A stretch of DNA of 64,000 nucleotides from Vitis vinifera. Taxonomy: Eukaryota; Streptophyta; Magnoliopsida; Vitales; Vitaceae. Under the pieces are notes generated by a model, which was given only the letters and a program-made list of their open reading frames with translations, did no database searches and had not been told where the DNA came from. Position numbers and translations under genes: made by a program. Below are positions 22,603 to 33,389 of the stretch, piece after piece; within the stretch, counting starts at the first letter, position 1, and each line of letters opens with the position of its first letter. Location of the stretch: positions 8,892,001-8,956,000 of the forward strand of contig NC_081807.1 of assembly GCF_030704535.1 (NCBI RefSeq), given 5' to 3'.

Positions 22603-23490
22603 ATGGAAGGAGACTCAAGTTTCTCAGCAATGGCACCTCCAGTCTTCAATGGTGATAATTACACCATATGGGCTGTGCGGATGGAAGCCTACCTAGATGT
22701 TGTAGATCTATGGGAGGATGTTGAACATGACTATGACGTTCCTCCGCTATCAGACAACCCAACGATGGCTCAAGTCAAGAATCACAAGGAAAGGAAAACT
22801 AGAAAGTCTAAGGCAAAAGCTTGCTTATTTGCAGCAGTTTCAGCTACAATCTTCACCCGAATTATGTCTTTGAAATCAGCTAAAGCCATATGGAGTTATC
22901 TCAAATTTGAATAGAGATGCTCGAATTAAAGGCATGAAAGTGTTGAATCTAATCAGAGATTTCGAGTTGCAGAAGATGAAAGAGTCAGAAACCATCAAAA
23001 AGTACTCTGAAAGGCTTTTAAGCATAGCCAACAGAGTAAGATTGCTTGGTTCGGAGTTTAAAGACTCTCGTATTGTTGAAAAAATTCTGGTTACTATTCC
23101 TGAAAGATTTGAAGCTACCATAACCACTTTGGAAAATACCAAAGATTTGTCCAAAATCACGTTGGCAGAGTTGTTGAACTCTTTGCAGGTGCAAGAACAA
23201 CGGATGGTTATGAGACAAGAAGCAACTGTAGAGGAAGCCTTGCCCGCCAAACATGAAGATGGTTGGAGAAACAAAAAGAAGAAAAATAGAAAGCACTAGC
23301 AAGCAAATGGGGAAGTTGTAGCACACAGGAGCAACAAAAACAAAGCTAGAAGTTCCAAGGGAAAGTACCCACCTTGTAAGCATTGTGACAGAACTGGCCA
23401 CTCACCGTTCAAGTGCTGAAAAGGCCAGATGCTAAGTGTAACAAGTGCAATCAACTTGGACATGAAGCTATCATTTGCAATAACCAAAAC
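22603..23490 (+). pseudogene. Copia gag, frameshifted
   Basis: The first frame (22603-22914) carries the UBN2-type gag start VFNGDNYTIWAVRMEAYL, ending at a frameshift after IWSYLKFE. The next frame (22907-23299) continues the gag helices (KVLNLIRDFELQKMKES, YSERLLSIANRVRLLGS). Two zinc knuckles follow: CKHCDRTGHSPFKC (23369-23410 region) and CNKCNQLGHEAIIC (from about 23440), with a stop just after the first. Damaged gag of a plant Copia. Confidence 0.85.
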
Positions 23491-23523
23491 CAACAGCAAG
23501 ACGCAGATGCATGCTGCATGAGA

Positions 23524-25480
23524 AAAATTTGCCAAAGAAATTTTGGGCAGAGGCTGCAAACACAGCTGTATTTTTGTAAAATAGACTCTCTACAAAGGTA
23601 GTAAAGAATCAAACTCCTTTTGAAGCATGGTATGGGTACAAACCTCCAATGACTTTTCTTAAAGTGTTTGGTTGTCTTTGTTTTACCTTTGTTCCTCAGG
23701 TTAAATGAGATAAACTAGACAAAAAAGCTACTGCAGGAATTTTTATTGGTTATAGTACAGTTTCAAAGGCTTATAAAGTCTTCCAACCACATACTGATAC
23801 TATAATTATCAATAGAGATGTCCACTTCATGGAAAATGAAGAATGGGACTGGGAAGATTCAAAAATAGAGCTTGAAACAAGTTTTTTAGATGAAAGGGAG
23901 GATGATCCACCAGTAAGAGGTACTCGATTGCTCTCTGAAATTTATCAGAGATGCAATGTTGCAATTTATGAACCTGCCGACCATGAAGAAGCACTCAAAG
24001 AGTCCAAATGGAAGGATGCAATGAAGGAGGAACTGCTCATGATTGAAAAAAACAAAACCTGGGAGCTTGTTGATAGACCTCAAGAAAGAAAGGTAATTGG
24101 GGTAAAATGGGTGTTTAGAACCAAGCTAAATGTTGATGGTTCAGTCAACAAGTATAAAGCAAGGCTCGTAGTTAAAGGATATGCACAGATTTTTGGTGTT
24201 GATTATTCTAAAACATTTGCTCCAGTAGCAAGGCTTGACACAATCAGATTACTTCTTGCTATTTTTGCGCAACTTGGCTGGAAAGTGCATCAGATGGATG
24301 TTAAATCAACATTCCTTAATGGAATTCTTTAAGAAGAAATTTATGTTGAGCAACCTGAAGGTTTTGTTGTGGAAGACAAAGTCTATCGACTTCATAAAGC
24401 TCTTTATGGCTTAAAACAGGCACCAAGAGCATGGTATAGTCGAATAGATGATTATTTGCTTGGTCTGGACTTTAAAAAAAGTCTTTCAGAATCCATACTT
24501 TATGTTAAGGAAAATAACAATGAAATTCTTGTTGTTTCTCTTTATGTGGATGATCTTTTGATTACAGGAAGTAGTGCAAAGCTTATTGATGAGTTCAAGT
24601 TGGATATGATGCAAGTTTTTCAAATGACATATCTTGGTCTAATGACATACTTCCTTGGAATGGAGATCAAGCAAGGAAAAGATCAAGTTTTTATTTGCCA
24701 GAGAAAATACGCAAAGGAGGTTCTCAAGAAGTTCAGAATGGAAGATTGCAAAGAAATGAATACTCTCATGAACCAAAAAGAAAAGCTAAGCAAAGATGAT
24801 GGAGCTAAAAAGGTGGAGGAGACATACTTCAGAAGTCTCATTGGCTGTTTGATGTATCTTACAGCAACAAGGCCTGATATATTGTATGTTGTAAGTGTTC
24901 TATCAAGCTTTATGCATTATGCTAGTGAGGTGCATCTAAAGACAGCAAAAAGAGTTGTGCGGTACATCAAAGGAACTGTCGACTATGGAGTTAAGTTTCA
25001 AAAGATTCCAAATATGAAGCTGTTTGGGTATTCTGACAGTGATTGAGGTGGTTCCTTAGATGATATGAAGAGTACTTCAGGGTATTGTTTCAGTCTTGGC
25101 TCAGGAAGTTTCTCATGGTGTTCGAAAAAATAGGATATTGTGGCTCAATCTACTACAAAAGCGGAATTTGTAGCAGCAACCGCGACAATAAATCAAACAT
25201 TGTGGTTGAGGAAAATTTTGGTTGATTTGCATATGAAGCAAACACAAGGTACTGAAGTGTTCGTGGACAACTAAGCTACAATAGCAATTTCTCACAATCC
25301 TGTGTTTCATGGGAAAACCAAGCATTTCAATATCAAATTCTTCTTTTTGAGAGGTGTGTAGAAAGATGGAGACATTAATCTTCGCTACTGCAAAACGGAA
25401 GAGCAATTGGCTGACATATTCACAAAGCCTTGTCAGTCACTAAGTGTGAGTTTCTTAGACAAAAGCTTGGAGTTTGCAGT
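23524..25480 (+). pseudogene. Copia pol remnant: integrase end, reverse transcriptase, RNase H
   Basis: Begins in the integrase C-terminal region (NLPKKFWAEAANTAV, then TPFEAWYGYKPPMTFLKVFG). Reverse transcriptase follows from about 24050: VIGVKWVFRTKLN, YKARLVVKGYAQIFGVDYSK, the catalytic LYVDDLLITG (about 24540), and RNase H to 25480 (TKPCQ near the end). In-frame stops occur at about 23706, 24330, 25044, 25130, 25272 and 25360. Protease and the integrase core are missing: the sequence jumps from the second gag zinc knuckle to the integrase end within about 60 bp. Confidence 0.9.
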
Positions 25481-25498
25481 TCCTAAAGCAAGGAGGAG

Positions 25499-25803
25499 TG
25501 TTAGAAGTTTGCTTTTTGGACTGCCATGCTTTTTGGACTGCCATGTTATGTTTTAATTTTTCAAAGTTTGAATAAAACTAAGTCATTGTTAGTTCCTATT
25601 CTCTAGGAGATGTGAGTCCACTTTCATAAATTGTGGAGCACGTACTATCTGTTTTGAATTTGAGATTTTTTTTTCTTTTTAGTTATTTCCCAGTTCTATA
25701 AATGTACGTTGGATGGAGGAAATAAAGTAGTGACTTTCGCTGATATATTTTCTCTAATTTTCTATTGTGTCTTCTTTCCTTAGCTTGTCTTAAAACACCA
25801 ACA
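25499..25803 (+). repeat. 3' LTR of the Copia element
   Basis: 305 bp; differs from the 5' LTR by a 17-bp tandem duplication near its start and few substitutions. Confidence 0.9.
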
Positions 25804-26814
25804 CATGTATCCAGTTTGAGATCTTGCCTTGTAAGGATCTAAAAGGTAACTTACATTTGTGTATCCAAATAGCTATGATTTCACTTTTTTTTCCATAAAG
25901 ATAACACAATATATGCTTAATCTCATTCTAATATCTTCAAGTTGCTATCGAATTATATCTTGCTACTAAGTTCCTAGAGAAAACACAATCTGGTCTTGTA
26001 CAATTTGTAAGATACATCAATACATTAATGCACCAATTGCACTGAAATATGATACTTTTGGACCAAAAAATTCTTTATTATCTTTTTTAGGACGAAATGG
26101 ATGCTTATTTACTTCATGTGAATGAACAACTATAGGGAAACTTAATGGATGTAATTTGTTCATATGTAAGTGCTTAAGGACCTTTCTCTATGTATCAATG
26201 CATCTTGATTTTTTTTTTTTTTAATCCTATAGGAAAATGGTTCTTGAGAGAGGCTAATAATTGATACAAAAGGAGTTGGTTTTTGTCATTCCCATGCAAT
26301 ATAATCAACGTTGATACTCTGGGTTGATTCTTCTTGATATTTGGGAGGACAAGACAGTGCCCTAAAGAGAAAACCACCAAGATTATGATCTTTGATAGAT
26401 AGTAAAATTTGTGATTTCCAAATAAGATGGTGTCTCCGGTCAAGTTTGATGGGAATGGGGTGATTAAAAGGTATTGTGAAATAATGAGGGTGTTATAAGG
26501 GAGAAGATTGATGATAACTCTCTGTAGTAGAAGACATTAGTCAGAGATGGCTCTAATACCATGTAAAGAAAAGAAGAGTTTTAAAATGTTGAAAAGCCTC
26601 TCTTAATAATCAAGGAGAAGTCAAATATTTATATACTTGAAGTAGTTACAATCTAATCTTAATCAAATAATAATTGAATTTTAAAAACAGAAAAGAAACT
26701 AATAATATCCAAAACTTACCAACTTATCAACCAATATACATTATGATAAATATAAGTTTGTTAAGTTTTATCTTTATCAATTTGAGTATATTTATTATCG
26801 TGGTTGTCATATAA
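25804..26814 (-). mobile_element. Old minus-strand Copia relic, upstream part
   Basis: On the minus strand, Copia pol remnants are visible around 25900-26060 (a degenerate version of the ALMYL..CTRPDI region and a following RxLxxY motif). ATGGTATTAGAGCCATCTC at 26547-26565 (minus) is a tRNA-Met-type primer-binding site, so the 5' LTR should lie just to its right (about 26566-26810). Continues the relic at 20782-22204. Confidence 0.6.
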
Positions 26815-28001
26815 TATTGAAGCATGAGAGAAGGACTACTCAAGAATAGGCAACCTTTGTACCGTAGTTGATCATACATCACTGATATTATAACCCCATT
26901 TAACATTACCTTGGGTCAATAATAAGATTTTGTATTAGTTATTATTAATGTTTTCATAATCAAACTGATCATTAAATCGAAAAAATTACTGATTCATGGT
27001 TTAATGATTAAATTAGTGATAAAACTTGTAATGTTATAAATATATAATTTTTATATTATTAAAATTTAAAATAAATATAAAAATTAGAAAATATATAAAT
27101 AATTAAAAATTTTAAACAAATTTTACCGTCATTAATATTTATAGTTTAAATTATTATAAGAATAGCACAAAGATTTATTAAATTATTAATAAATTTAATG
27201 TTATTAAATATGTAACTTTTAATTATTAAGATAAAAATAATATTTTATTATTTAAATTTGTTTGAATTTCAATAATTATATATTTTACTATATTCAAAAT
27301 TATTAGTTTTTTATTTATTTATATTGTTTTCATATTTATGTATAAGTCATAAAAAATTATATTCATTAAAATTTTTCAACAATGTATATATAGTTTTCAA
27401 ATACCTTTCTTTACAACCACATGTATGGCATTTTTTGTCTTGAAAAAACCAAAATTCACTTTCCCACTTCAAAGTGCAGAAGGCCAAAGTATCCTATAAA
27501 TTACCTAGTCATCATGGAACAGAGGCATGGCTTGGGCACATAGCTTGAGCGCTAGAGTGGAGAGGTTGGGTTTGGGCAGAGGAGTTCATTTGGTTGTGGA
27601 GTTTTGAAAGAAAAAAAAAATACGACAACCTTGAACCAGCTAAGTCATCTCAAAAGTTCAGCGATTTAACTGTGGGATGAACCGGTTTAGTGCCGGTTCA
27701 ACTTATTTTCGGCTTGATGAGGTGAATTGAACTGTGTCAGGCTCTAGTTGGATCAAACCGATCGATTTGGTTCTAAAATGGAGCCCTGCCTTACTAAGTG
27801 TTTTCTTTCTTTTTTATTTAGGAAAATAGATATTTCCTTCTTCCCAACATTAGATGAGAAAATTTTTATAATAATTTTTTTCTTTTCCTTAATACTTTTT
27901 ATTGTAAACATACTCCACGAGGACAAACTCAGAGAGAAATAAGAGGGTTGTCAGGGTTTGAATGCACTTAGGATGTTTGGTGGTAGAAGATAAGTTTTAA
28001 G

Positions 28002-28400
28002 TCATTTTTTTTTAATAATTAGTCTTTTATTCTCACAATCACCTGAAGTTGGAGCATGTGACACGACATGAATCAATGTGTTAGACATGGCCCCCACGTG
28101 CCTTCGATGGGAGATATCCCTTCCATACCTTCTCAGGTTATAAATGAGGAAAAATGTCTCTTCCCATATGATTTTTTGTATCTCAAATATATCAATTCTA
28201 GAAGGATTGAAACTCAACCAAGCCTTTCAAATAGGTGATCATCCAATGAACCGGATTTAAGGCCATTAGTCCACCCAGTACTTGTTCCTGCAATGATATC
28301 CCACAATGATGTCTTCAAAGTTGGCCATATCCCACTACTTGGTCTAGACTCTCAGATTTATTGTGCTGTGATATTAGATCATAGGGGAGCTAGCTAATCA
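28002..28400. repeat. Conserved sequence 3' of PR-1 genes, four copies in the window
   Basis: Recurs at 19510-19800, 28002-28400, 44300-44660 and 49160-49500. Landmarks: CACCTGAAGTTGGAG, GATGGGAGATATCCCTTCC, TGTCTCTTCCCATATG and GTGATCATCCA. A 71-73-codon minus-strand frame (MSFNPSRIDIFEIQK...) is open in the block II and III copies but broken in block IV, so it is probably non-coding block sequence. Confidence 0.7.
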
Positions 28401-28847
28401 AATTTGAATCCTTTTCCATATCCTAAATTTTTTGTCAATTCCTTTGTATTGACTTTTAATTAATAGGGTTAATTTATAGTCCCGATTTCCTTGAACAATG
28501 AATGTTAATGAAAATTATTACCTACATATACAACAAATTATCATGTTTCTTATAATACTACTGTGCTCCCTTTTTCATAAGATCAGCAAGATAACCCTAG
28601 AAATTAAGACAAAGAAAACAAGAAGAAAACAGGCTTTCAAGTACTACTATGAATTTATTATACTGGGAAATTAAAATTATGCACTTTTGACACAAGAATA
28701 AAACAAGATCTTACTGGAAAGCTACCTTAATTATATCTTCCTTGGTCAACTAAAAGTATAAAGTTTTATTTGTACTGATCCATGGTATATATGCTGATCA
28801 GCTTATTACATATATGTAGTACTTGCTTAGAGGTAGTTTCATAATGT

Positions 28848-29333
28848 TTAATAAGGCCGCTGTCCCACATAGTTGCCCGGTGGATCGTAGTTGCATGTGA
28901 CGAACCACCACCCATTGTTGCACTGAACCCTAGCGCACCCAAGACGCACCGAGTTGCGCCACACAACCTGAGTATAGTGCCCACACTCTCCACCAACGCA
29001 TGAGTTGGAGTTGTAGTCATAATAAGGCTTCTCCCCCACCCACAAGTTCACCGCATCGGTGCCTGTCAATGAACCGCTGCCTTTGGCCAGGTTCTCACCG
29101 TAAGGCCCACCTGAGTGCACTAGATTGCAGTCGCTAATCCTCTGGTTAGCATAGTTCTGGGCGTAGGCAGCTACAGTGTCGTTCCATGTTATAGACCCAA
29201 CGCCAACTTGGGCCCGCGCTGCATTGTGAGCATCGACGTAGTCCTGTGGAGAGTTCTGGGCACAGCAGGTGTGAGCTAGGGCTAACCCCATGAGACCAAC
29301 AAGGAGCGCCATTGAAATCTTACACAACCCCAT
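28848..29333 (-). CDS. PR-1 (CAP superfamily) protein, 161 aa, block II
   Basis: Single-exon, full-length PR-1. The signal peptide (1-25) ends [13 protein letters not shown] tetrad residues His36 (DAHNAAR), Glu80 (YGENL), Glu101 (GEKPYY) and His119 (CGHYTQVVW) are all present, with six cysteines (69, 112, 117, 133, 138, 147) for the family's three disulfides. The C-terminus [15 protein letters not shown] fits the CAPE-peptide pattern (CNYx.PxGNxxxxxPY). PR-1 proteins are secreted, sterol-binding, and salicylate- or pathogen-induced. The TATA box TATAAATA lies 43-50 bp upstream, and CATGCATG (RY) motifs occur at 29518 and 29573. Confidence 0.97.
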   Translation of the reverse strand: MGLCKISMALLVGLMGLALAHTCCAQNSPQDYVDAHNAARAQVGVGSITWNDTVAAYAQNYANQRISDCNLVHSGGPYGENLAKGSGSLTGTDAVNLWVGEKPYYDYNSNSCVGGECGHYTQVVWRNSVRLGCARVQCNNGWWFVTCNYDPPGNYVGQRPY

Positions 29334-29375
29334 CTTTTAGTTTCTTTGATGACAAGTGAGGGCTGGGTTGAAGGG

Positions 29376-29383
29376 TATTTATA
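29376..29383 (-). promoter_or_regulatory. TATA box of block II PR-1 gene
   Basis: CCCCTATAAATAC on the minus strand, at the same offset in all three similar PR-1 genes. Confidence 0.75.
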
Positions 29384-29517
29384 GGGGAAATAGAAGCATC
29401 ATAATCTCCAAGTCTTGCTCCCCCTAACTTCCCCCTTTGATACAGTCTGTGTGGCGGCCTTCACACGTAAAGATCAACAACTGATAAAATAGTTGGCACT
29501 AAGATCAAAATGACTTC

Positions 29518-29580
29518 CATGCATGTTCAATTTTTTCCTAAGAAGCAATCAACAATACATGAAAACGACTTCCATGCATG
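29518..29580. promoter_or_regulatory. Two palindromic RY-type CATGCATG motifs upstream of block II PR-1
   Basis: CATGCATG at 29518-29525 and 29573-29580, each within GACTTCCATGCATGTTC. Block III keeps one copy (45842-45849); block IV has CATTCATG instead. RY motifs bind B3-domain factors in other plant promoters; a role here is not shown. Confidence 0.4.
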
Positions 29581-30310
29581 TTCTTTCTTTTATTCAAAAT
29601 AAAACAGCTCTTTGAAATCACAGTTTTGCAGTTCAAAAAATCGGTTTTTATTAATATTTATTTTTAAAAATTTACCCTAAACGCTTCAATTAGAAAATGC
29701 GAGCTTTATAAAATTCAAAAGACAAAAACACCTTAAAATCCATATTTTTCTAAATGGGATTTGAGAGTAGTTGTAAAAATATAAAAAAATTTAAAATTAC
29801 ATCAGCCCCTATTTTTATACAAATAAGCAATTTTAAAGTGCTTTTTTTTTTCTTTTCTTTTGTTTGAAAATGTCAACTTAATTAGTCTATTTTATATATA
29901 TAAACCTTTGATCACGGACGAATTTACACGTGCTTCTTCAAATTCTGCAAATACGTACAAAGTATCCTAACTTAAACCTCTGATGAAGGACGAGCTTACA
30001 TGTGCTTCTTCAACTTCTGCAAATACATACAAATTATCCTAACCGGTTTGCTTACTTGACTGAACTAAGTGTTTGGTCTTTTAATGTTAGATTTCGAGAT
30101 TTCGTGGAAAAGTGGTTAAGACAGAGTTTTGGGACGGTCATCAAAGTTGAATAATTTATCATGTGACACATTATTTGAGCAAACAAGTTGATAGCGTATG
30201 TGATTTTTTATGCTCGTTGTCAACCTCAAATCCAAAATAAATATATGACTTTGAAATGGTAAAATATTCAGTATGATTTTCTTCTTTACCCTTATGCTAG
30301 GCTATTATCG

Positions 30311-30985
30311 TGGGTTGATGGCGCGAGGTACTAGGGTCATTGTAATTTCCTGATGTACTCGCCTCCTCAACTGAAAATGATGCTTCCTTCCTTCGCCCTA
30401 CAAAAGATGTCTGGACAGGGGGTCCGGACACACTCTCTAAAGCCTTTGTTAGTTTGATAATCCAGCAAATTGATATTCTTGGGCCCTTTTCTTTTAGGAA
30501 TGCTTAACCTTTTTTTTTTTTCGACTGGGTCGTCGGGGGCCTTTTATAGTGCTTGGAGCCTCGTCACTTCGAAGGTGTGAAGACTCTTTGACTTTTGCGA
30601 TCATGATGGTATTCAGAGGGTGACAGAGCCATCATTATCCTGCAGGCGGCTGACAGAGATCGTTGGGGGGATGATTTGTCATCACCCTTGTCTTTTCACT
30701 CTGTAGGCGGTGTAGGGCAGGTCGTGGCAGGTCGCCTGAAGAGACCCAAGAAGGTCCATCGAGTATGCTTTTGGCGAAATGAGTAATGATTGCCCACAAA
30801 ATACGGCCAGGAATTTTGTTTGGGACGCCAGCTATTAGGTCCGGACTGGACATCCACATAGGGGGTGGGGAGGCCACATGTCAGTCCATGTGATCGTCCG
30901 GACAGGGGGTGAGACATGCCAGGTGTCCAATGGAGGAGTGCCTTGTGAGGCCGTCACGTGTACGCTTAGGCAGTCCCTACAGGTA
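30311..30985. mobile_element. GC-rich ~680-bp insertion specific to block II
   Basis: Block IV reads GCTATTATCGTGACATCACG and then GGACTAATGGTAGCAAAGG; block II has the same flanks separated by ~680 bp of distinctly GC-richer sequence (for example GGGTCGTCGGGGGCC, GGTCCGGACTGGACATCC). No TE coding domain is visible. A solo LTR is possible, but the target duplication and termini are not clear. Confidence 0.55.
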
Positions 30986-31037
30986 TCACTAGTGGTTTCG
31001 ACTAATGGTAGCAAAAGAAGAACAAAGGTACTTGATA

Positions 31038-32575
31038 GGATGCTTATTCCAACAAGTTAATATATATATATATTTTAATCAAATGAACGTTATTAGAAAC
31101 ATTTTCAAAACTTTAATTTATTTATTTTTTTATTTTTTATTTTTAAATTTACATTTAAACAATATTGGATTCTCTATGAAAGGGTTTAAAAGTACATTTG
31201 AAAGTGATTTTGATAAGTGTTTTTAGTCTTTCTAATACTTAAAAAATAAAAAATTTCAAGTGTTAGAAAAACTAAAAGCACTTTCTAGAATCATTGCTAA
31301 ATGCACTCTAAATACAATTAAAAGTGTTTTTACAAGAATTACTCCAAATCACATTAATAAAATTGTGATGATTTTTGGTGAAAATTTATATGATGTTAGA
31401 TGTAATTCTTTTTTCATCTAAGGTTCTAGATATTATACTGTTTGATTGGATAAGATATGACAAAAAGATATCATGATTTCTAATGAGATATGACTTTGGA
31501 TATTTTATCAAATGAAAATGGTATCTTAAGACATTATATTAAATAAGATTTGTTATGATCATATTTAATTTATAAAATAAATAAATGGAATGTATAATAT
31601 ATTGCATTTTAATGTTCAATATTTTTTCTAAAATAAAAATTATATTGATTCCTAATGTTTGTTTTTAAATAAATATGAGATTGTTGTAAAATAAAAAAAT
31701 GAGAAGAAAAAAAGAGGATGGAATAAATATGAATACTCAGAGAAAAATAGAATATTATTTCATTAGCAAGTCTCCTCATTTTATAGAGAGTTAGGAAGAG
31801 ATTTGTATCAATATGGATAATCATCCATAAGTTGTCACAATCAGAAAAATTCTCATATTTTATAACACTCCTCTGTAGATGATCATAAGAATAATATACC
31901 TCCTTAAACCTTCCTAGAAAAAATCTTATGAGAAAAACCTTTGTAAAGTAAAAAAAGTACAAAATTCTTTAGAATTATTACGATTGCCTTATTAAAAACC
32001 TTGCCAAGAAAACCTAGTGAGATAAAATCTGGATGAAGGGAAAAAACATATAATGTAGTGATATCCTTATCAATTTGTTTCCACTCATGTTGGTATGATT
32101 ATATTTTCTCTTGTAACTCAATATCGAGATCTTTGAGTTGGCGTATTTCAATGTTATATATGAGTTTCTTGAGTGTTGCAGTTGACAATGCGTTTGTGAA
32201 TAGGTCTACTAAATTGTCATTAGATCTTACTCATTGAACAATCATTTCACCACTCTTCTAGAGCTTAGAAGTGTAAATGAATTTGAGTGTTATAAACTTA
32301 GTTCCATCACCTTGAATGCATCATTCTTTAATTTGTGCAATGCATGCAATATTAATATCATGTAACATTGTTGAATTGTCTTTAATGGAAGATAGTCCGT
32401 ATGATTCTTGAGTATATTGGATTACAAATCTCAACCACACACTTCTTGACTTTCTTCATGGATTGCACGTATTTCTAAATGATTTGAATAACAACTATTA
32501 TAAGTTTTATTGATCACCATGATATTGCAGTATTACCATAGGTAAACAAATATCCTATTTGAGACCTTGCCTTGT
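31038..32575 (-). mobile_element. Old minus-strand Copia relic, copy in block II
   Basis: Aligned to 20782-22204. The LTR-like portion ends in TATAACACTCCTCTG near 31870, and degenerate RNase H sequence occupies 32050-32560. It has no nested Copia at the position equivalent to 22205, so it shows the empty site. Confidence 0.7.
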
Positions 32576-32793
32576 AAGGCAATCACCTTGGGGGATGGGA
32601 GGGATGAAGAGGATGATGGTCACTTTTTGAAAAAAATTAAACTATATGAAAGCAAGTGACAAGTATATCCAATTAAATAATAAATACAATGAAAAGTAAT
32701 TGCATATAAAGTAAAAAGATAAGGAAAAGAGATTGCAAACTTAAGAGTTTTATAGTGGTTTGGAGTAACTCGACCTATGTCCGCTCTCCTTAA
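32576..32793. other. Stretch between block II and the gag-chromodomain element
   Basis: No gene recognised. Probably the left part of the sequence into which the Gypsy derivative inserted (it continues at 35585). Confidence 0.4.
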
Positions 32794-33378
32794 TGTCATG
32801 GACTTAGTCTTTTTCTAAGCTCGTGCGGCACTTAGACAAGTCAAGACACTTGATCTTGCTAAGTCAGCCTTACTCCCAATGCTTAGCTTTCTAGGCTAAG
32901 ATGCCTACGACTCGGAAGCTTTAAAAGGTGTAGTAGGCGATGCTTAAAGAATGAAAGCTTTTGTTACTCAAAGGAAGCTTTACAAGTGCTTTGGGAACTC
33001 ACTTGCTTGGTTGGTTAGGTTCTTGGGTGGTGCCTTGGCCAAATGAGGGCCTCACCTATTTACAGGCATCAGTGAAACTCTCTGGAACCTTGGAGGGTTC
33101 CTTACAACTTAAGAATAATCTAGAACTTCCTACACAATTCTATGTACAAACCTATGTATAAGAATATACAAGAGATTCCTAGAATTCTCTAGAAAGCCTT
33201 AGACTCCTCTCATACCTTCCACCATAGTGTAGAGATGTGTGGACATCTCTAGGCGTCTCTAGAACCTTCCATACTCTTCTCACCAATGGCTTAGTGTAGA
33301 TGGCTCCAGGAGTCTCCAAAAGCTTTCTGTCCTCTATATAACCCCTATGGGGAGGGTCATTTGAAACATCTTATGACA
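32794..33378 (-). repeat. 3' LTR of the Gypsy derivative
   Basis: 585 bp, TGTCATGGACTTAG ... TTATGACA. Longer than the 5' LTR because of an insertion around 32895-32970. Confidence 0.85.
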
Positions 33379-33389
33379 CTCCCCCCCAC

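Larger units (their letters stand above)
22205..25803 (+). mobile_element. Copia LTR retrotransposon, internally deleted, with TSD CATGT
   Basis: LTRs at 22205-22492 and 25499-25803 begin TGTTAGAAGTTTG and end CACCAACA. The five bases CATGT flank both sides (22200-22204, 25804-25808). The primer-binding site TTGGTATCAGAGCTT (tRNA-Met type) follows the 5' LTR, and a purine-rich AAAGCAAGGAGGAG precedes the 3' LTR. The 3' LTR is 17 bp longer because of a tandem TTTTTGGACTGCCATGC. The related site in block II (around 32550) lacks the insertion. Gag is frameshifted, and protease plus most of integrase are gone. Confidence 0.95.
26815..32580. repeat. Tandem block II of the PR-1 cluster
   Basis: Starts with GGTTGTCATATAATATTG, matched by 43974 and 48838 in blocks III and IV. 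Contains the 3' flank, one PR-1 gene, its promoter, and the Copia LTR/RNase H relic that block I also has. Only this block has the ~680-bp GC-rich insertion at 30311-30985 and a 72-bp direct duplication at 29902/29974 (AAACCTTTGATCACGGACGA and its variant). Confidence 0.8.

Noticed and set aside
28766..29020. Alternative-frame ORF ([11 protein letters not shown]...) overlapping PR-1, also at 45069-45323 and 49894-50109
   Set aside because: It is the shadow of the PR-1 coding sequence in another frame. Its conservation follows from the recent duplication of the gene.
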